DNA from: Betaproteobacteria bacterium
GTDB taxonomy: Bacteria > Pseudomonadota > Gammaproteobacteria > Burkholderiales > SG8-41
Assembly (NCBI GenBank): GCA_016192825.1
Contig: JACPTK010000016.1
Coordinates: 1 to 63,756 of the forward strand
Direction of reading: 5' to 3'
DNA length: 63,756 nucleotides
Each line of letters opens with the position of its first letter. Position 1 is the first letter of the stretch. Shown here piece by piece: positions 48,876 through 57,402 of the stretch. The notes under the pieces were generated by a model that was given only the letters and a program-made list of their open reading frames with translations, was not told where the DNA came from and searched no databases. Made by a program: the position numbers and the translations under genes.

Positions 48876-50066
48876 ATGGGCGGAAACGATCTGCCGATCC
48901 TGATCGCCGGCGGCGGCATCGGCGGGCTGTCGGTCGCGCTCGCCCTCGCCCTCAAGGGCCGGCGCGTGCGCGTGCTGGAGAAGGCGCCGGAGTTCGGGGA
49001 GATCGGCTACGGCATCCAGATGGGACCGAACGTGAGCCGCATGCTCGACCGGCTGGGCCTGCTGAAGGCGCTCGAGCCGCACTCGGTGTTTCCCGACGCG
49101 TTGATCTTGGTCGACGCCGTCGATAACCGGGAGATTTCGCGGATTACGCTCGGCAGGAAATTCCAGGAGCGCTACCAGTACCGTTATTTCGTCATCCACC
49201 GGCGCGATCTGCACGGGGAAATACTCGAGGCGTGCCGGCGGCGGGCGGACATCACCCTCGAGGCTTCGCGCGGCCTGATAGATTTCGAGGAACGCGGCGA
49301 CACAGTTGTCGTGCGCTGCGAGAACGGCGCCGAGTACGAGGGCGCGGCGCTCATCGGCGCCGACGGGCTGTGGTCGCCCACCCGGGCGGCGATCGTGGGC
49401 GACGGCGCGCCGCGCGTCGCGGGCCACGTGACCTACCGCGGCGTGGTGCCGACCGAGGAGATCATCGACCGCAGCCACCTCGACTCGATGACGATCTGGG
49501 TCGGCCCCGACATGCACCTCGTGCAATACCGCCTGCGCGGGGGCGCCGTGATGAACAACGTCGCGACCGTTTCCAGCCGGCGCTTCCGCCGCGGCGAGAA
49601 GGAGTTCGGCGGGTGGGACGAGCTGGAGGAGGTGTTCTCCCGCGCCGACGCCAGGGTGCGCGACATGCTGCGTTACTTCCAGCGCGACCGCAACTGGGTC
49701 CTGCACGACCGCGAGCCGGTGACCAACTGGACCCGGGGCCGCGTCACGCTCCTGGGCGACGCGGCGCACCCGACGCTGCAGTACCTGGCGCAGGGGGCGA
49801 ACATGGCGATCGAGGACGGCGTCGTGCTCGCCGAGAAAGTCGCCGCGGCCGGGAACGATGTCAACCGCGCGTTTCTCGCCTATCAGCGCGAGCGCATGAA
49901 CCGGACTGCGCGCGTCGTGCTTTCCTCGCGCTTCTTCGGCGAATACTTCCACGTGGACGGCGGCGCGCGCGACCTGCGCAACGAGCTTGCCCGGCGCCGC
50001 GACCCGGACAATCCCTGGGAAATCGACTGGCTCTACCGCGGCATCGAGGTGGACGCCCGGCTGTAG
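48876..50066 (+). CDS. FAD-dependent aromatic monooxygenase (3-hydroxybenzoate 6-hydroxylase/salicylate hydroxylase-like)
   Basis: A 396-residue group A flavoprotein hydroxylase. FAD sites are IAGGGIGGLSVALALALKG (GxGxxG, residues 8-27) and GRVTLLGDAAHPTLQYLAQGANMAIEDG (about 285). The DG motif is LIGADGLWSPTR. It hydroxylates an aromatic acid with NAD(P)H and O2; the closest resemblance I can recall is 3-hydroxybenzoate 6-hydroxylase. It interrupts the thiL-pgpA pair and is flanked by repeats on both sides, so it was probably inserted there. ATG 48876 is preferred to GTG 48873. Confidence 0.88.
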   Translation: MGGNDLPILIAGGGIGGLSVALALALKGRRVRVLEKAPEFGEIGYGIQMGPNVSRMLDRLGLLKALEPHSVFPDALILVDAVDNREISRITLGRKFQERYQYRYFVIHRRDLHGEILEACRRRADITLEASRGLIDFEERGDTVVVRCENGAEYEGAALIGADGLWSPTRAAIVGDGAPRVAGHVTYRGVVPTEEIIDRSHLDSMTIWVGPDMHLVQYRLRGGAVMNNVATVSSRRFRRGEKEFGGWDELEEVFSRADARVRDMLRYFQRDRNWVLHDREPVTNWTRGRVTLLGDAAHPTLQYLAQGANMAIEDGVVLAEKVAAAGNDVNRAFLAYQRERMNRTARVVLSSRFFGEYFHVDGGARDLRNELARRRDPDNPWEIDWLYRGIEVDARL

Positions 50067-50090
50067 CCGGCCGTCTGCCGCCAGCACCTC

Positions 50091-50143
50091 GCTGCCAACT
50101 GCCAACTGCCAACTGCCAACTGCAAACTGCAAACTGCCAACTT
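50091..50143. repeat. Tandem heptamer array (CTGCCAA), seven to eight copies
   Basis: ACTGCCA units, two with A for C, run up to one base before the next ATG. The unit shares nothing with the GTGA-type arrays except the 7-bp period. Confidence 0.85.
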
Positions 50144-50144
50144 C

Positions 50145-50780
50145 ATGAGCGAGCTTGATCTCGATGCGTACCTGAAGCGCGTCGGCTACTGCTATGAGCA
50201 GAACCTCCTGCTCGCCGCGGCGCTGGAACGGCTGGGTATCAGTGTGACGCGGCTCGCGGCACGGGTGCGTTACCGCACCGAACGCATCCTGCCGCGGCTG
50301 CACCTGCTGCTGCTGGTGGGCGTGGACGGCTCGAAGTGGATCGCGGACGTCGGCTTCGGCCTCGAGGGATTGCTGCTGCCGGTGGCGTTCGAGGCGGGGC
50401 GCGAGTCGCGCCAGTTCGCATGGACCTACCGCGTCGTCGATTCGGCAGGGGAGTGGAGGCTGCAGTCGCTGCGGGGCGGATCGTGGACCAACCTCTACTC
50501 GTTCACTCTGGAACCGCAGGCCATTGCGGACTATGAGCTCGCGAACTACTACAGCTCGACGCACCCGGATTCGCGGTTCACGCGGACGCTGGTGGTGCAG
50601 TTGCCCGCGCGCGAAGCGCGGCTTGCCCTGCGCAATCTCGAGCTCATCACCGATCACGGAGGCGCCGTCACGACGCGCATGCTCGCCGGTGACGACGAGC
50701 TCCTCACCGTACTTTCCGGAACCTTTGGCCTGCGCTTTTCTTCCGGGACACGCTTCAAGTACCGCGCTAACATGGCGTGA
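50145..50780 (+). CDS. Arylamine N-acetyltransferase with internal N-terminal deletion
   Basis: A 211-residue NAT-family protein; normal members have about 275. The catalytic triad is present: Cys in GYCYEQN (residue 16), His in LPRLHLLLL and Asp in WIADVGFG. However, MSELDLDAYLKRVGY, the true N-terminus, is joined directly to CYEQN. In the family about 55 residues (the helical segment ending in a R-G-G-Y motif) lie between. Recombination between the two R-x-G-Y sites would explain the in-frame loss. The enzyme is probably misfolded or altered. Its TGA overlaps the pgpA ATG by one base. Confidence 0.82.
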   Translation: MSELDLDAYLKRVGYCYEQNLLLAAALERLGISVTRLAARVRYRTERILPRLHLLLLVGVDGSKWIADVGFGLEGLLLPVAFEAGRESRQFAWTYRVVDSAGEWRLQSLRGGSWTNLYSFTLEPQAIADYELANYYSSTHPDSRFTRTLVVQLPAREARLALRNLELITDHGGAVTTRMLAGDDELLTVLSGTFGLRFSSGTRFKYRANMA

Positions 50781-51277
50781 TGCCGGCCGATCTCGTCCTG
50801 CGCCCGTCGTGGCGCTTCCTGCTGAGGCGGCCCGCGCATTTCATCGCATTCGGCTTCGGCGCCGGGCTGATCCGCGTCGCCCCGGGCACCTGGGGCACGC
50901 TGCTTGCGCTGCCGCTGTACTGGCTGCTCATCCCGGAAGTCGGGGCGATCGAGTACCTGCTGATGATCGTCGTGCTGTTCGCCCTCGGCGTGTGGGCCTG
51001 CGACGTGACCGGGCGCGCGCTCGGCGTAATGGACCATGGCGGCATGGTGTGGGACGAGACGGTGGCGTTCCTGCTGGTGCTGTTCTTCGTGCCGGCGGGG
51101 CTCCAGTGGCAGGCGCTGGCGTTCCTCGCATTCCGCCTGTTTGATATCCTCAAGCCGCCGCCGATCCGCTACTACGAGCGGACGTTCCGCAACGGCTTCG
51201 GCGTCATGCTCGACGACCTGGTCGCCGCCTTTTACACGTTATTGGTATTGGCGGTGACGACGAGATTGCTCGACTGA
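50780..51277 (+). CDS. pgpA: Phosphatidylglycerophosphatase A
   Basis: A 165-residue membrane phosphatase. It has the PgpA opening FIAFGFGAGLIRVAPGTWGTL, the acidic motif HGGMVWDETVAFLL with the catalytic Asp/Glu, and the closing FDILKPPPIRYYERTFRNGFGVMLDDLVA. Four hydrophobic helices are seen. It removes phosphate from phosphatidylglycerophosphate in the inner membrane. Its start overlaps the NAT stop. Confidence 0.95.
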   Translation: MPADLVLRPSWRFLLRRPAHFIAFGFGAGLIRVAPGTWGTLLALPLYWLLIPEVGAIEYLLMIVVLFALGVWACDVTGRALGVMDHGGMVWDETVAFLLVLFFVPAGLQWQALAFLAFRLFDILKPPPIRYYERTFRNGFGVMLDDLVAAFYTLLVLAVTTRLLD

Positions 51278-51362
51278 CGCGGCGTGACGTGGTGCGGCGT
51301 GACGTGGTGCGGCGTGACGTGGTGCGGCGTGACATGGTGATGCGTGACATGGTGATGCGTGC
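51278..51362. repeat. 15-mer array (GCGTGACGTGGTGCG), about five copies
   Basis: Three copies of GCGTGACGTGGTGCG and two of GCGTGACATGGTGAT follow pgpA directly. Short GTTGGCA and GATCCAC heptamer runs continue to 51456. Confidence 0.85.
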
Positions 51363-51472
51363 CCGGTACGGGGAGTTGGCAGTTGGCAGCCGTCAGTCGG
51401 CAGCAACTGCAGACTTCGCTTGTCGAGCCACGATCCACGATCCACGATCCACGCATTTTGCTTGAGAGAGCG

Positions 51473-51970
51473 ATGCCCGACCCCGTCCTGTACAAGCTGG
51501 CGGAAGATGTGGGTAGCGAACTGAAGCGCCGCAGGCTGATGCTGGCGACGGCAGAGTCATGCACCGGCGGCTGGATTTCGGAGGCGGTCACGAGGGTGCC
51601 GGGCAGCTCGGACTGGTTCGAGCGCGGCTTCGTCACCTACACCTACCTCTCCAAGCGCGAGATGCTGGGAGTGAACGAAGCGACGCTCGAGAAGCATGGC
51701 GCGGTTTCCGAGGAAGTGGTGCGCGAGATGGCGCGGGGGGCGCTCGGGCACAGCCATGCGCAGGTCACGGTCGCAGTGAGCGGCGTGGCCGGACCCGGCG
51801 GCGGCACGCCCGACAAGCCGGTGGGCATGGTCTGCTTCGCGTGGTACATCAGGGGCGGGGAGCCGCGCAGCGAGACCAGGCGCTTCCCCGGCGACCGCGA
51901 GGCGGTTCGCCGGCAATCGGTCGAGTACGCATTGAAGGGCGTGCTCGCGCTCCTACGGAGCGAGGGATGA
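51473..51970 (+). CDS. pncC: Nicotinamide-nucleotide amidohydrolase (CinA C-terminal type)
   Basis: A 165-residue PncC. Signatures are LATAESCTGGWISEAVT (active Ser/Thr site, about 28-44), and VAVSGVAGPGGGTPDKPVGMVCFA. It recycles NMN to nicotinic acid mononucleotide in the pyridine nucleotide cycle. The stand-alone domain without the CinA N-terminal half is common in proteobacteria. Start at 51473 follows AGAGAG. The stop TGA belongs to the first GGATGAG repeat unit. Confidence 0.95.
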   Translation: MPDPVLYKLAEDVGSELKRRRLMLATAESCTGGWISEAVTRVPGSSDWFERGFVTYTYLSKREMLGVNEATLEKHGAVSEEVVREMARGALGHSHAQVTVAVSGVAGPGGGTPDKPVGMVCFAWYIRGGEPRSETRRFPGDREAVRRQSVEYALKGVLALLRSEG

Positions 51971-52046
51971 GGGATGAGGGATGAGGGATGAGGGATGAGG
52001 GATGAGGGATGAGGGATGAGGGATGAGGGATGAGGGATGAGGGATG
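51964..52046. repeat. Tandem heptamer array (GGATGAG), about 12 copies
   Basis: Perfect GGATGAG units run from the pncC stop codon for about 80 bases. The GTTGGCGGTAACTG-type text after it resembles the CTGCCAA arrays. Confidence 0.9.
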
Positions 52047-52171
52047 AGGGCAGCAAGCTGGCAGCCGTCAGTTGGCGGTAACTGTAATCTGCCCGATGCA
52101 AACTGCACGTTACGGGAATCGAATCATGATTTACGACTCACTCACGAATCACCCAACGAAGGAGGATTTGA

Positions 52172-53530
52172 ATGCCTGCGGCTGATATTACGGGGCGGTT
52201 GGCGCGGTACATGGTGGAGGCGAGGGAGCGCAGTCTCGCTCCGCACGTGGCGCGCGAAGCCCGGCATCGCATCCTGGACTCCCTGGCGGCGATGGTGTCG
52301 GGGGCCCATCTCAAACCCGGAGAGATGGCGATCCGCTACGCGCGGGCGCAGGGCGGGGTCGCGGAAGCGTCCGTCGTCACTACCGATATCAGGACTTCGG
52401 CCGTGAACGCCGCTCTGGCCAACGGCATGTTCGCTCACGCCGACGAGACCGATGATTTCGAGCCGGTGACGAAAGCCCATCCCGGCTGCTCCGTCGTGCC
52501 CGCGGCCCTCGCCATGGGGGAGCGCGAGGGCAGCTCGGGAGCGGAGCTGCTGGCCGCGGTCGCGCTGGGCTACGACCTCTGCTGTCGCTTTCTGCTCGCG
52601 CTCGGGCCGGACCTGGTGCGCGCGGCCCACCGCAGCGCCGAGGGCACCAGCTCCACGATGGGCAGCGTGGCGGCCGCGGCGTCGTTGGCCCGGCTGGATG
52701 AAAAAGGGATGCGCCACGCGCTTTCATACGCCGCCCAGCAGGTATCGGGTGTGTGGAGCTGGGTGCGCGACGCCGAGCACGTCGAGAAGGCCTTCGACTT
52801 CTCCGGCATGGGCGCCCGCAACGGCGTCACCGCGGCCATCATGGCGCAGATGGGGTTCAGCGGCGTGTGGGACGTGTTCGACGGCGAGCACAACGCCCTC
52901 ATGGCCCTGTCCGCCGATCCGAAACCGGAAGCGATGGTGGCGGGACTGGGAAGCCGCTATTTCGTCGCCGAAACCGCCATCAAGCCCTTTTCCGTCGGCT
53001 ATCCGATTCAGGCGCCTTTGGATGCGCTCCTCACGCTCCATCGCGAGCACAAGCTGAGCGTTGATAACGTGGAGCGAATCGTCGTCAAGCTCCCCGAGGA
53101 CGGCGCCCGCATCGTCAACGACCGCTCCATGCCGGATGTCAACTGTCAGCACATCATCGCGGTCGCCCTGGTGGACGGCACGGTCTCGTTCGAGGACAGC
53201 CACTCCTACGAGCGGATGGCGGACCCGAAAGTGCGCGCCGCGAAGGCGCGCGTGCAACTGGTCGCCGATCGGGGGCTCATGGATCCCGCCGCGCCGCGAA
53301 GCGGCCTGGTGGAAGTGACGCTCCGGGACGGCCGTACCGTACGCCACTTTACGCGCCACGCCCCGGGCACGAAGGAAAATCCGCTGGACACGGAGAGCGT
53401 GAACGCCAAGGCGCGGGGCTTGATGCAGTCAGTTCTTGGTACCACACGGACGGAGGACGTCATTCGGCGGGTGAACGCCCTCGAAGAAATCCGAGACGTG
53501 CGCGAACTGCGGCCGTTCCTCACACGTTAA
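52172..53530 (+). CDS. MmgE/PrpD-family protein
   Basis: A 452-residue protein of the MmgE/PrpD family (2-methylcitrate dehydratase, cis-aconitate decarboxylase and relatives). Seen are ARHRILDSLAAMVSGA-like opening, ALANGMFAHADETDDFE, AEGTSSTMGSVAAAASLA and IKPFSVGYPIQAPLDALL. No methylcitrate genes lie nearby, and orphan members in Bug-rich betaproteobacteria often serve unknown catabolism, so the substrate is left open. GAAGGAGG precedes the ATG by six bases. Confidence 0.88.
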   Translation: MPAADITGRLARYMVEARERSLAPHVAREARHRILDSLAAMVSGAHLKPGEMAIRYARAQGGVAEASVVTTDIRTSAVNAALANGMFAHADETDDFEPVTKAHPGCSVVPAALAMGEREGSSGAELLAAVALGYDLCCRFLLALGPDLVRAAHRSAEGTSSTMGSVAAAASLARLDEKGMRHALSYAAQQVSGVWSWVRDAEHVEKAFDFSGMGARNGVTAAIMAQMGFSGVWDVFDGEHNALMALSADPKPEAMVAGLGSRYFVAETAIKPFSVGYPIQAPLDALLTLHREHKLSVDNVERIVVKLPEDGARIVNDRSMPDVNCQHIIAVALVDGTVSFEDSHSYERMADPKVRAAKARVQLVADRGLMDPAAPRSGLVEVTLRDGRTVRHFTRHAPGTKENPLDTESVNAKARGLMQSVLGTTRTEDVIRRVNALEEIRDVRELRPFLTR

Positions 53531-53558
53531 TAACGGGGTGGCGCGGCGACCACAGTTC

Positions 53559-54310
53559 ATGAAAGGGGACACGAAGACGGGTTTTTCGCGGCTGCTGCTG
53601 TGGTCGCTTCTGACTTTCGTGCTTGCCGCGTGTGGCCGCGCGGAGCGATGGGTCGACGAAGCCCTGCTGCACGACGGCCGCGTTATCGATGTGCACCGCA
53701 GCGTAATTTTCAACTTCGGTTCGGGGGATCTGTCGCAGGCGCTGACGCGATGGCCGAACCAGTTCACGCTCGCGGCGGTCAACCCGCACACGGGCAGGCG
53801 CGTGGAATGGTCCGGAGAGCGGAACATCCATCACTGCTCGATTTCGTCGACGGGGTGCCGTACCTGGTGGTGACATCGAACCTCATCTATCGCTACGGGT
53901 CGTTGTATGCCCAAACGTGCAAGGCGCTGCTCGGTCCAGCCGACAAGAGCAACCCGCGGCTCGATACCTATCAGGCGTTTATCAAGAATCCGGCCCGGGT
54001 GACGCACAACATCCGGCCGCGAATCTGCAATGTCGATGCGCTCTGGGTCATCGACTACGTGGCGGAGCGGGGTCGCGCCGTGCTCATCAAGGCGAATGCC
54101 GCCGGAGAAGTGCTCTACCGCATCAGCTTCGAAAAGCCCCCCGGCGCCGACGCGTACAGCGGCGGCATCGCGCAATCTACCTTCAGGGCGGAGGGTGGTT
54201 ATGTGTACTTCGATTGGTGGGACACCGGCCAATCGGGCAATAACCGGCACGTGCACAGCAACCTGAAAGTCAGGATTCGGGAGCCTGTGCAGCACGCCCT
54301 TAGACCTTGA
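53559..54310 (+). pseudogene. Frameshifted lipoprotein gene
   Basis: The first frame (53559-53830) encodes a lipoprotein start, WSLLTFVLAACGR with a lipobox, then a beta-rich stretch to RRVEWSGERNI. The continuation, SLLDFVDGVPYLVVTSNLI to the end at 54310, is in the frame +2 relative to it. The change falls near 53825-53840, around CATCCATCACTGCTCG. Fused, the product would be about 250 residues. One missing or extra base explains it: either a real mutation or an assembly error. I do not recognise the family. Confidence 0.7.
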
Positions 54311-54364
54311 AATCGGGAATCCGGGGGAAAGCGTGATCCATCCTCGGCGCTGGCTCTGGATTGA

Positions 54365-54745
54365 TCACGCCCGTGCGGCCTGGTCATAGGCATCCGCGAG
54401 GCGCGCATCAAGAGTGACGAGCGGTGCCTTGCGCTTGAGCGCGAGCTGCAGGTAGGCGGCATCGTACGCGCTCAATTCCCACTGGCGGGCGAGGAGCGGC
54501 AGTGCGTCCCAGTCGGGCTCGATGAATTCGATGTCCAGACCGTTGAAGAGGCGGTAGCGCTGGAGGGTCAGCTTCGCGAGCCTCGGCTCGCTGCCGAGCT
54601 GGGTCGCGCAGATGCTCGCCATCTCGTAGCGCAGCAGCCCCGGCGCGATCAGCGGGCTGCCGACGCTCGCCACGACGGGCGCGGCTTCCGGCTCGTCGAA
54701 CAGGACGGCCGCTATCGCTGATGCGTCAACGACCGTAACGCTCAT
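54365..54745 (-). CDS. PIN-domain ribonuclease toxin (VapC/FitB-like)
   Basis: A 126-residue PIN domain. Acidic residues are Asp6 (TVVDASAI), Glu in LLRYEMASIC, Asp in LSAYDAAYLQLA and Asp in LVTLDARLADA, the four expected for Mg2+-dependent RNA cleavage. It overlaps the antitoxin gene by 20 bases, so it is translated with it. The antitoxin type (ribbon-helix-helix) suggests the FitAB subgroup. Confidence 0.92.
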   Translation of the reverse strand: MSVTVVDASAIAAVLFDEPEAAPVVASVGSPLIAPGLLRYEMASICATQLGSEPRLAKLTLQRYRLFNGLDIEFIEPDWDALPLLARQWELSAYDAAYLQLALKRKAPLVTLDARLADAYDQAARA

Positions 54746-55058
54746 CGCGCAGCTTTCTAACGATAGCGGCGGACCCGCTCTTCGAGGGCGGGCCAAGGCG
54801 GCGCGCGCGCTCCCACAATTCCCCCAGCGTCAGGCGTTTGCCGTGGGCCGGAACGGCCTTCGAGGCCGGTTTGGCGGGTTGCTTGACCTCATAGGGCGGG
54901 GGCTCGGGCTGTCGGGCCTGCGGCGCGCCTTGCAGCACCGCTTCCTCCAGGATCGCCATCAGCTCGCCCTGCAAGGAGCGATGACTCGCCGCCGCGCGCA
55001 GCCGCAGCTTGTCGGCGACGCGGTCGGGCACCTGCTTGATCGTCAAGGTGACAGGCAT
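54726..55058 (-). CDS. FitA-like ribbon-helix-helix antitoxin
   Basis: A 110-residue antitoxin. MPVTLTIKQVPDRVADKLRLRA is the RHH DNA-binding part; SHRSLQGELMAILEEAV completes it. A Pro/Lys-rich linker (residues 48-73) leads to a C-terminal arm (LGELWERARRLG) that should fill the PIN active site. The linker is longer than usual. A 13-bp inverted repeat lies five bases upstream. Confidence 0.9.
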   Translation of the reverse strand: MPVTLTIKQVPDRVADKLRLRAAASHRSLQGELMAILEEAVLQGAPQARQPEPPPYEVKQPAKPASKAVPAHGKRLTLGELWERARRLGPPSKSGSAAIVRKLRDERYGR

Positions 55059-55062
55059 GACA

Positions 55063-55100
55063 GCAATGCATCCATTATGCAGCCATTATGGATGCATTGC
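55063..55100 (-). promoter_or_regulatory. Operator palindrome of the FitAB-type operon
   Basis: GCAATGCATCCAT (55063-55075) and ATGGATGCATTGC (55088-55100) are exact reverse complements with a 12-base spacer. They lie four bases upstream of the antitoxin ATG, the usual site of RHH autoregulation. Two ATTATG strings in the spacer add further symmetry. Confidence 0.75.
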
Positions 55101-55170
55101 AAGGCGAAAGGCAAGGAGGGCGCCGGCTAACGGGTTTTTCCTTCCTCCTTCCGCCTTCCTTCTTGCCTGA

Positions 55171-56043
55171 TCAATCTCGCGCGAGCAGATTGATCAGGCT
55201 GGAGCTGTCCCACCGGCCCCCGCCCCGTGCCTGGATCTGGGCGTAGAACTGCTCGATCAGCGCCGTCACCGGGAGGCGCGCGCCGATCGCCCGGGCCTGG
55301 GCGAGGCAGATACCCAGGTCCTTGCGCATCCAATCCGAAGCGAATCCGAAGTCGAACTTGTCCTCGATCATGGTCTTCGAGCGGTTTTCCATCTGCCAGG
55401 ACGTCGCGGCGCCCTTGGTGATCACGGAGAGCACCTTTTCCATGTCGAGGCCGGCGCGCTGGCCGAAGTGCAGGCCTTCCGCGAGCCCCTGAATAACGCC
55501 GACGACGCAGATCTGGTTGACCATCTTGCAGAGCTGGCCGGAGCCGGCAGGGCCGATCAGAGCGCAACTCCGGGCGTAGAGGTCGAGCACCGGCATCGCG
55601 CGCCCGAAAATGACGGGATCGCCGCCGACCATGATGCCGAGCTGGCCGTTTTGCGCGCCTGCCTGACCGCCCGACACCGGCGCGTCGAGAAAAGCGAGCC
55701 CGAGTTCCCGTGCACGGGCGTCGAGTTCGCGCGCGAGGATGGCCGACGCGGTGGTATGGTCGATGAGGATCGCGCCCTTTTTCATGCCGGCGAGCGCGCC
55801 GCTCTCGCCGTAAACCACCGAGCGCACGTCGTCGTCGTTCCCCACGCAGCAGAACACGAGATCCGCGTCGCGCGCCGCCTCGCCCGGCGTGGGTGCGCTG
55901 GCACCGCCATGCTCCCTGACCCAGCTGGCGGCCTTGGCGGCCGTGCGATTGAAGACGGTAACCTCGTGGCCGCCCTTTTTCCTGATGTGCCCGGCCATGG
56001 GGTAACCCATGACGCCCAAACCGATGAATGCGATCTTCGCCAT
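55171..56043 (-). CDS. Beta-hydroxyacid dehydrogenase (3-hydroxyisobutyrate/tartronate semialdehyde reductase family)
   Basis: A 290-residue NAD(P)-dependent dehydrogenase. The Rossmann motif is IAFIGLGVMGYPMAGHI at the N-terminus; the substrate motif is DAPVSGGQAGAQNGQL (about 122-137); the catalytic Lys lies in SGQLCKMVNQI (about 172) and the C-terminal helix in FASDWMRKDLGICL. The substrate may be 3-hydroxyisobutyrate, tartronate semialdehyde or a similar short hydroxy acid. It stands alone, divergent from recA. Confidence 0.9.
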   Translation of the reverse strand: MAKIAFIGLGVMGYPMAGHIRKKGGHEVTVFNRTAAKAASWVREHGGASAPTPGEAARDADLVFCCVGNDDDVRSVVYGESGALAGMKKGAILIDHTTASAILARELDARARELGLAFLDAPVSGGQAGAQNGQLGIMVGGDPVIFGRAMPVLDLYARSCALIGPAGSGQLCKMVNQICVVGVIQGLAEGLHFGQRAGLDMEKVLSVITKGAATSWQMENRSKTMIEDKFDFGFASDWMRKDLGICLAQARAIGARLPVTALIEQFYAQIQARGGGRWDSSSLINLLARD

Positions 56044-56242
56044 GCTGGCTCCTTGCCGCAGGATAATGCCCAATGGTACGGGCCCTGTGGCGCTTTGCAT
56101 ACCGCGGAACGCGATCATTCCGGACCGCTTCGTCAACCGGGATATCGCGCCGCGCGTTTGAGTCGCTGATGGTATGAAACGCGTCCCGCGCGGCGCGATG
56201 AGTGGTTTAAAATAGGCGCTGATAACGACTGGGGAATCGCAC

Positions 56243-57310
56243 ATGGATGACAACAAAGCCAAGGCATTGGCCGCGGCGCTGTCGCAGATAGAAAAGCAGT
56301 TCGGCAAGGGCTCGATCATGCGCCTCGGCGAGTCCGAGGTATCGAAGGACATCAAGATCGTGTCCACCGGCTCGCTCGGGCTCGATCTCGCGCTCGGCAT
56401 CGGGGGGCTGCCGCGCGGGCGGGTGTGCGAGATCTACGGCCCGGAATCCTCCGGCAAGACTACGCTCGCGCTCTCGGTGATCGCCCAGATGCAGAAGACG
56501 GGCGGCACGGCCGCCTTCATCGACGCCGAGCACGCGCTCGACCCCCAGTACGCGGGCAAGCTCGGCGTGGAGGTTGACTCGCTCCTCATATCCCAGCCCG
56601 ACAACGGCGAGCAGGCGCTCGAAATCGCCGACATGCTGGTGCGCTCGAGCTCGGTGGACGTGGTGGTGATTGATTCGGTGGCCGCGCTCGTGCCCAAGGC
56701 CGAGATCGAGGGCGAGATGGGCGAACCGCAGATGGGCCTGCAGGCGCGGCTCATGAGCCAGGCGCTGCGCAAGCTCACCGCCAACATCAAGCGCTCCAAC
56801 ACGCTGGTGATCTTCATCAACCAGATCCGCATGAAGATCGGGGTGATGTTCGGCAACCCGGAGACCACCACCGGCGGCAACGCGCTGAAGTTCTACGCCT
56901 CGGTGCGCATCGACATCCGCCGCATCGGCTCGATCAAGAGGGGCGAGGAGGTGATCGGCTCGGAGACCCGGGCCAAGGTGGTCAAGAACAAGGTCGCGCC
57001 GCCGTTCCGGCAAGCCGAGTTCGACATCCTCTACGGCGAGGGCATCTCGCGCGAGGGCGAGATCATCGAGCTGGGCGTCCTGCACCGCATCCTGGACAAG
57101 TCCGGGGCGTGGTACAACTACGGCAAGGAGCGCATCGGGCAGGGCAAGGACAACGCGCGCGACTACCTCAAGCAGAATCCCGAGATCGCGCGGGAGATCG
57201 AGGCCAGGATCCGCGCCGCGGTAGGCGTCGCCGGCGCGGAAGCGAAGGCGGAACCCAAGGCGGAACCCAGGTCCGAGTCGAAGGCGGAGGCGCGGAAGGC
57301 CGCCCACTAG
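56243..57310 (+). CDS. recA: Recombinase RecA
   Basis: A 355-residue RecA. Walker A is [12 protein letters not shown], Walker B is [10 protein letters not shown], the L1/L2 loops lie around [14 protein letters not shown] and [17 protein letters not shown]. The C-terminus is an acidic/Ala/Lys tail ([19 protein letters not shown]) typical of betaproteobacteria. TAAAAT about 30 bases upstream may be the -10 box. I do not see a clear CTGT-N8-ACAG LexA box. recX follows. Confidence 0.98.
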   Translation: MDDNKAKALAAALSQIEKQFGKGSIMRLGESEVSKDIKIVSTGSLGLDLALGIGGLPRGRVCEIYGPESSGKTTLALSVIAQMQKTGGTAAFIDAEHALDPQYAGKLGVEVDSLLISQPDNGEQALEIADMLVRSSSVDVVVIDSVAALVPKAEIEGEMGEPQMGLQARLMSQALRKLTANIKRSNTLVIFINQIRMKIGVMFGNPETTTGGNALKFYASVRIDIRRIGSIKRGEEVIGSETRAKVVKNKVAPPFRQAEFDILYGEGISREGEIIELGVLHRILDKSGAWYNYGKERIGQGKDNARDYLKQNPEIAREIEARIRAAVGVAGAEAKAEPKAEPRSESKAEARKAAH

Positions 57311-57393
57311 AACCCGTGAGTCGTGAGTAGTGAGTGAGTGGTGAGTGGACAAAGCGCTTGTTGCGAATCACGACTCACGAATCACGCGTCATC
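57311..57393. repeat. Two-arm heptamer array (GTGAGTC/GTGAGTA and CGAATCA)
   Basis: GTGAGTC, GTGAGTA, GTGAGTG, GTGAGTG follow recA. CGAATCA, CGACTCA, CGAATCA end before recX. It sits inside a two-gene unit that is normally cotranscribed. Confidence 0.75.
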
Positions 57394-57402
57394 AGGTTTC
57401 AG

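Noticed and set aside
51964-52046. Possible CRISPR array in the GGATGAG and other tandem arrays
   Set aside because: Units are 7-15 bases with no spacers and no cas genes nearby. These are simple tandem repeats.
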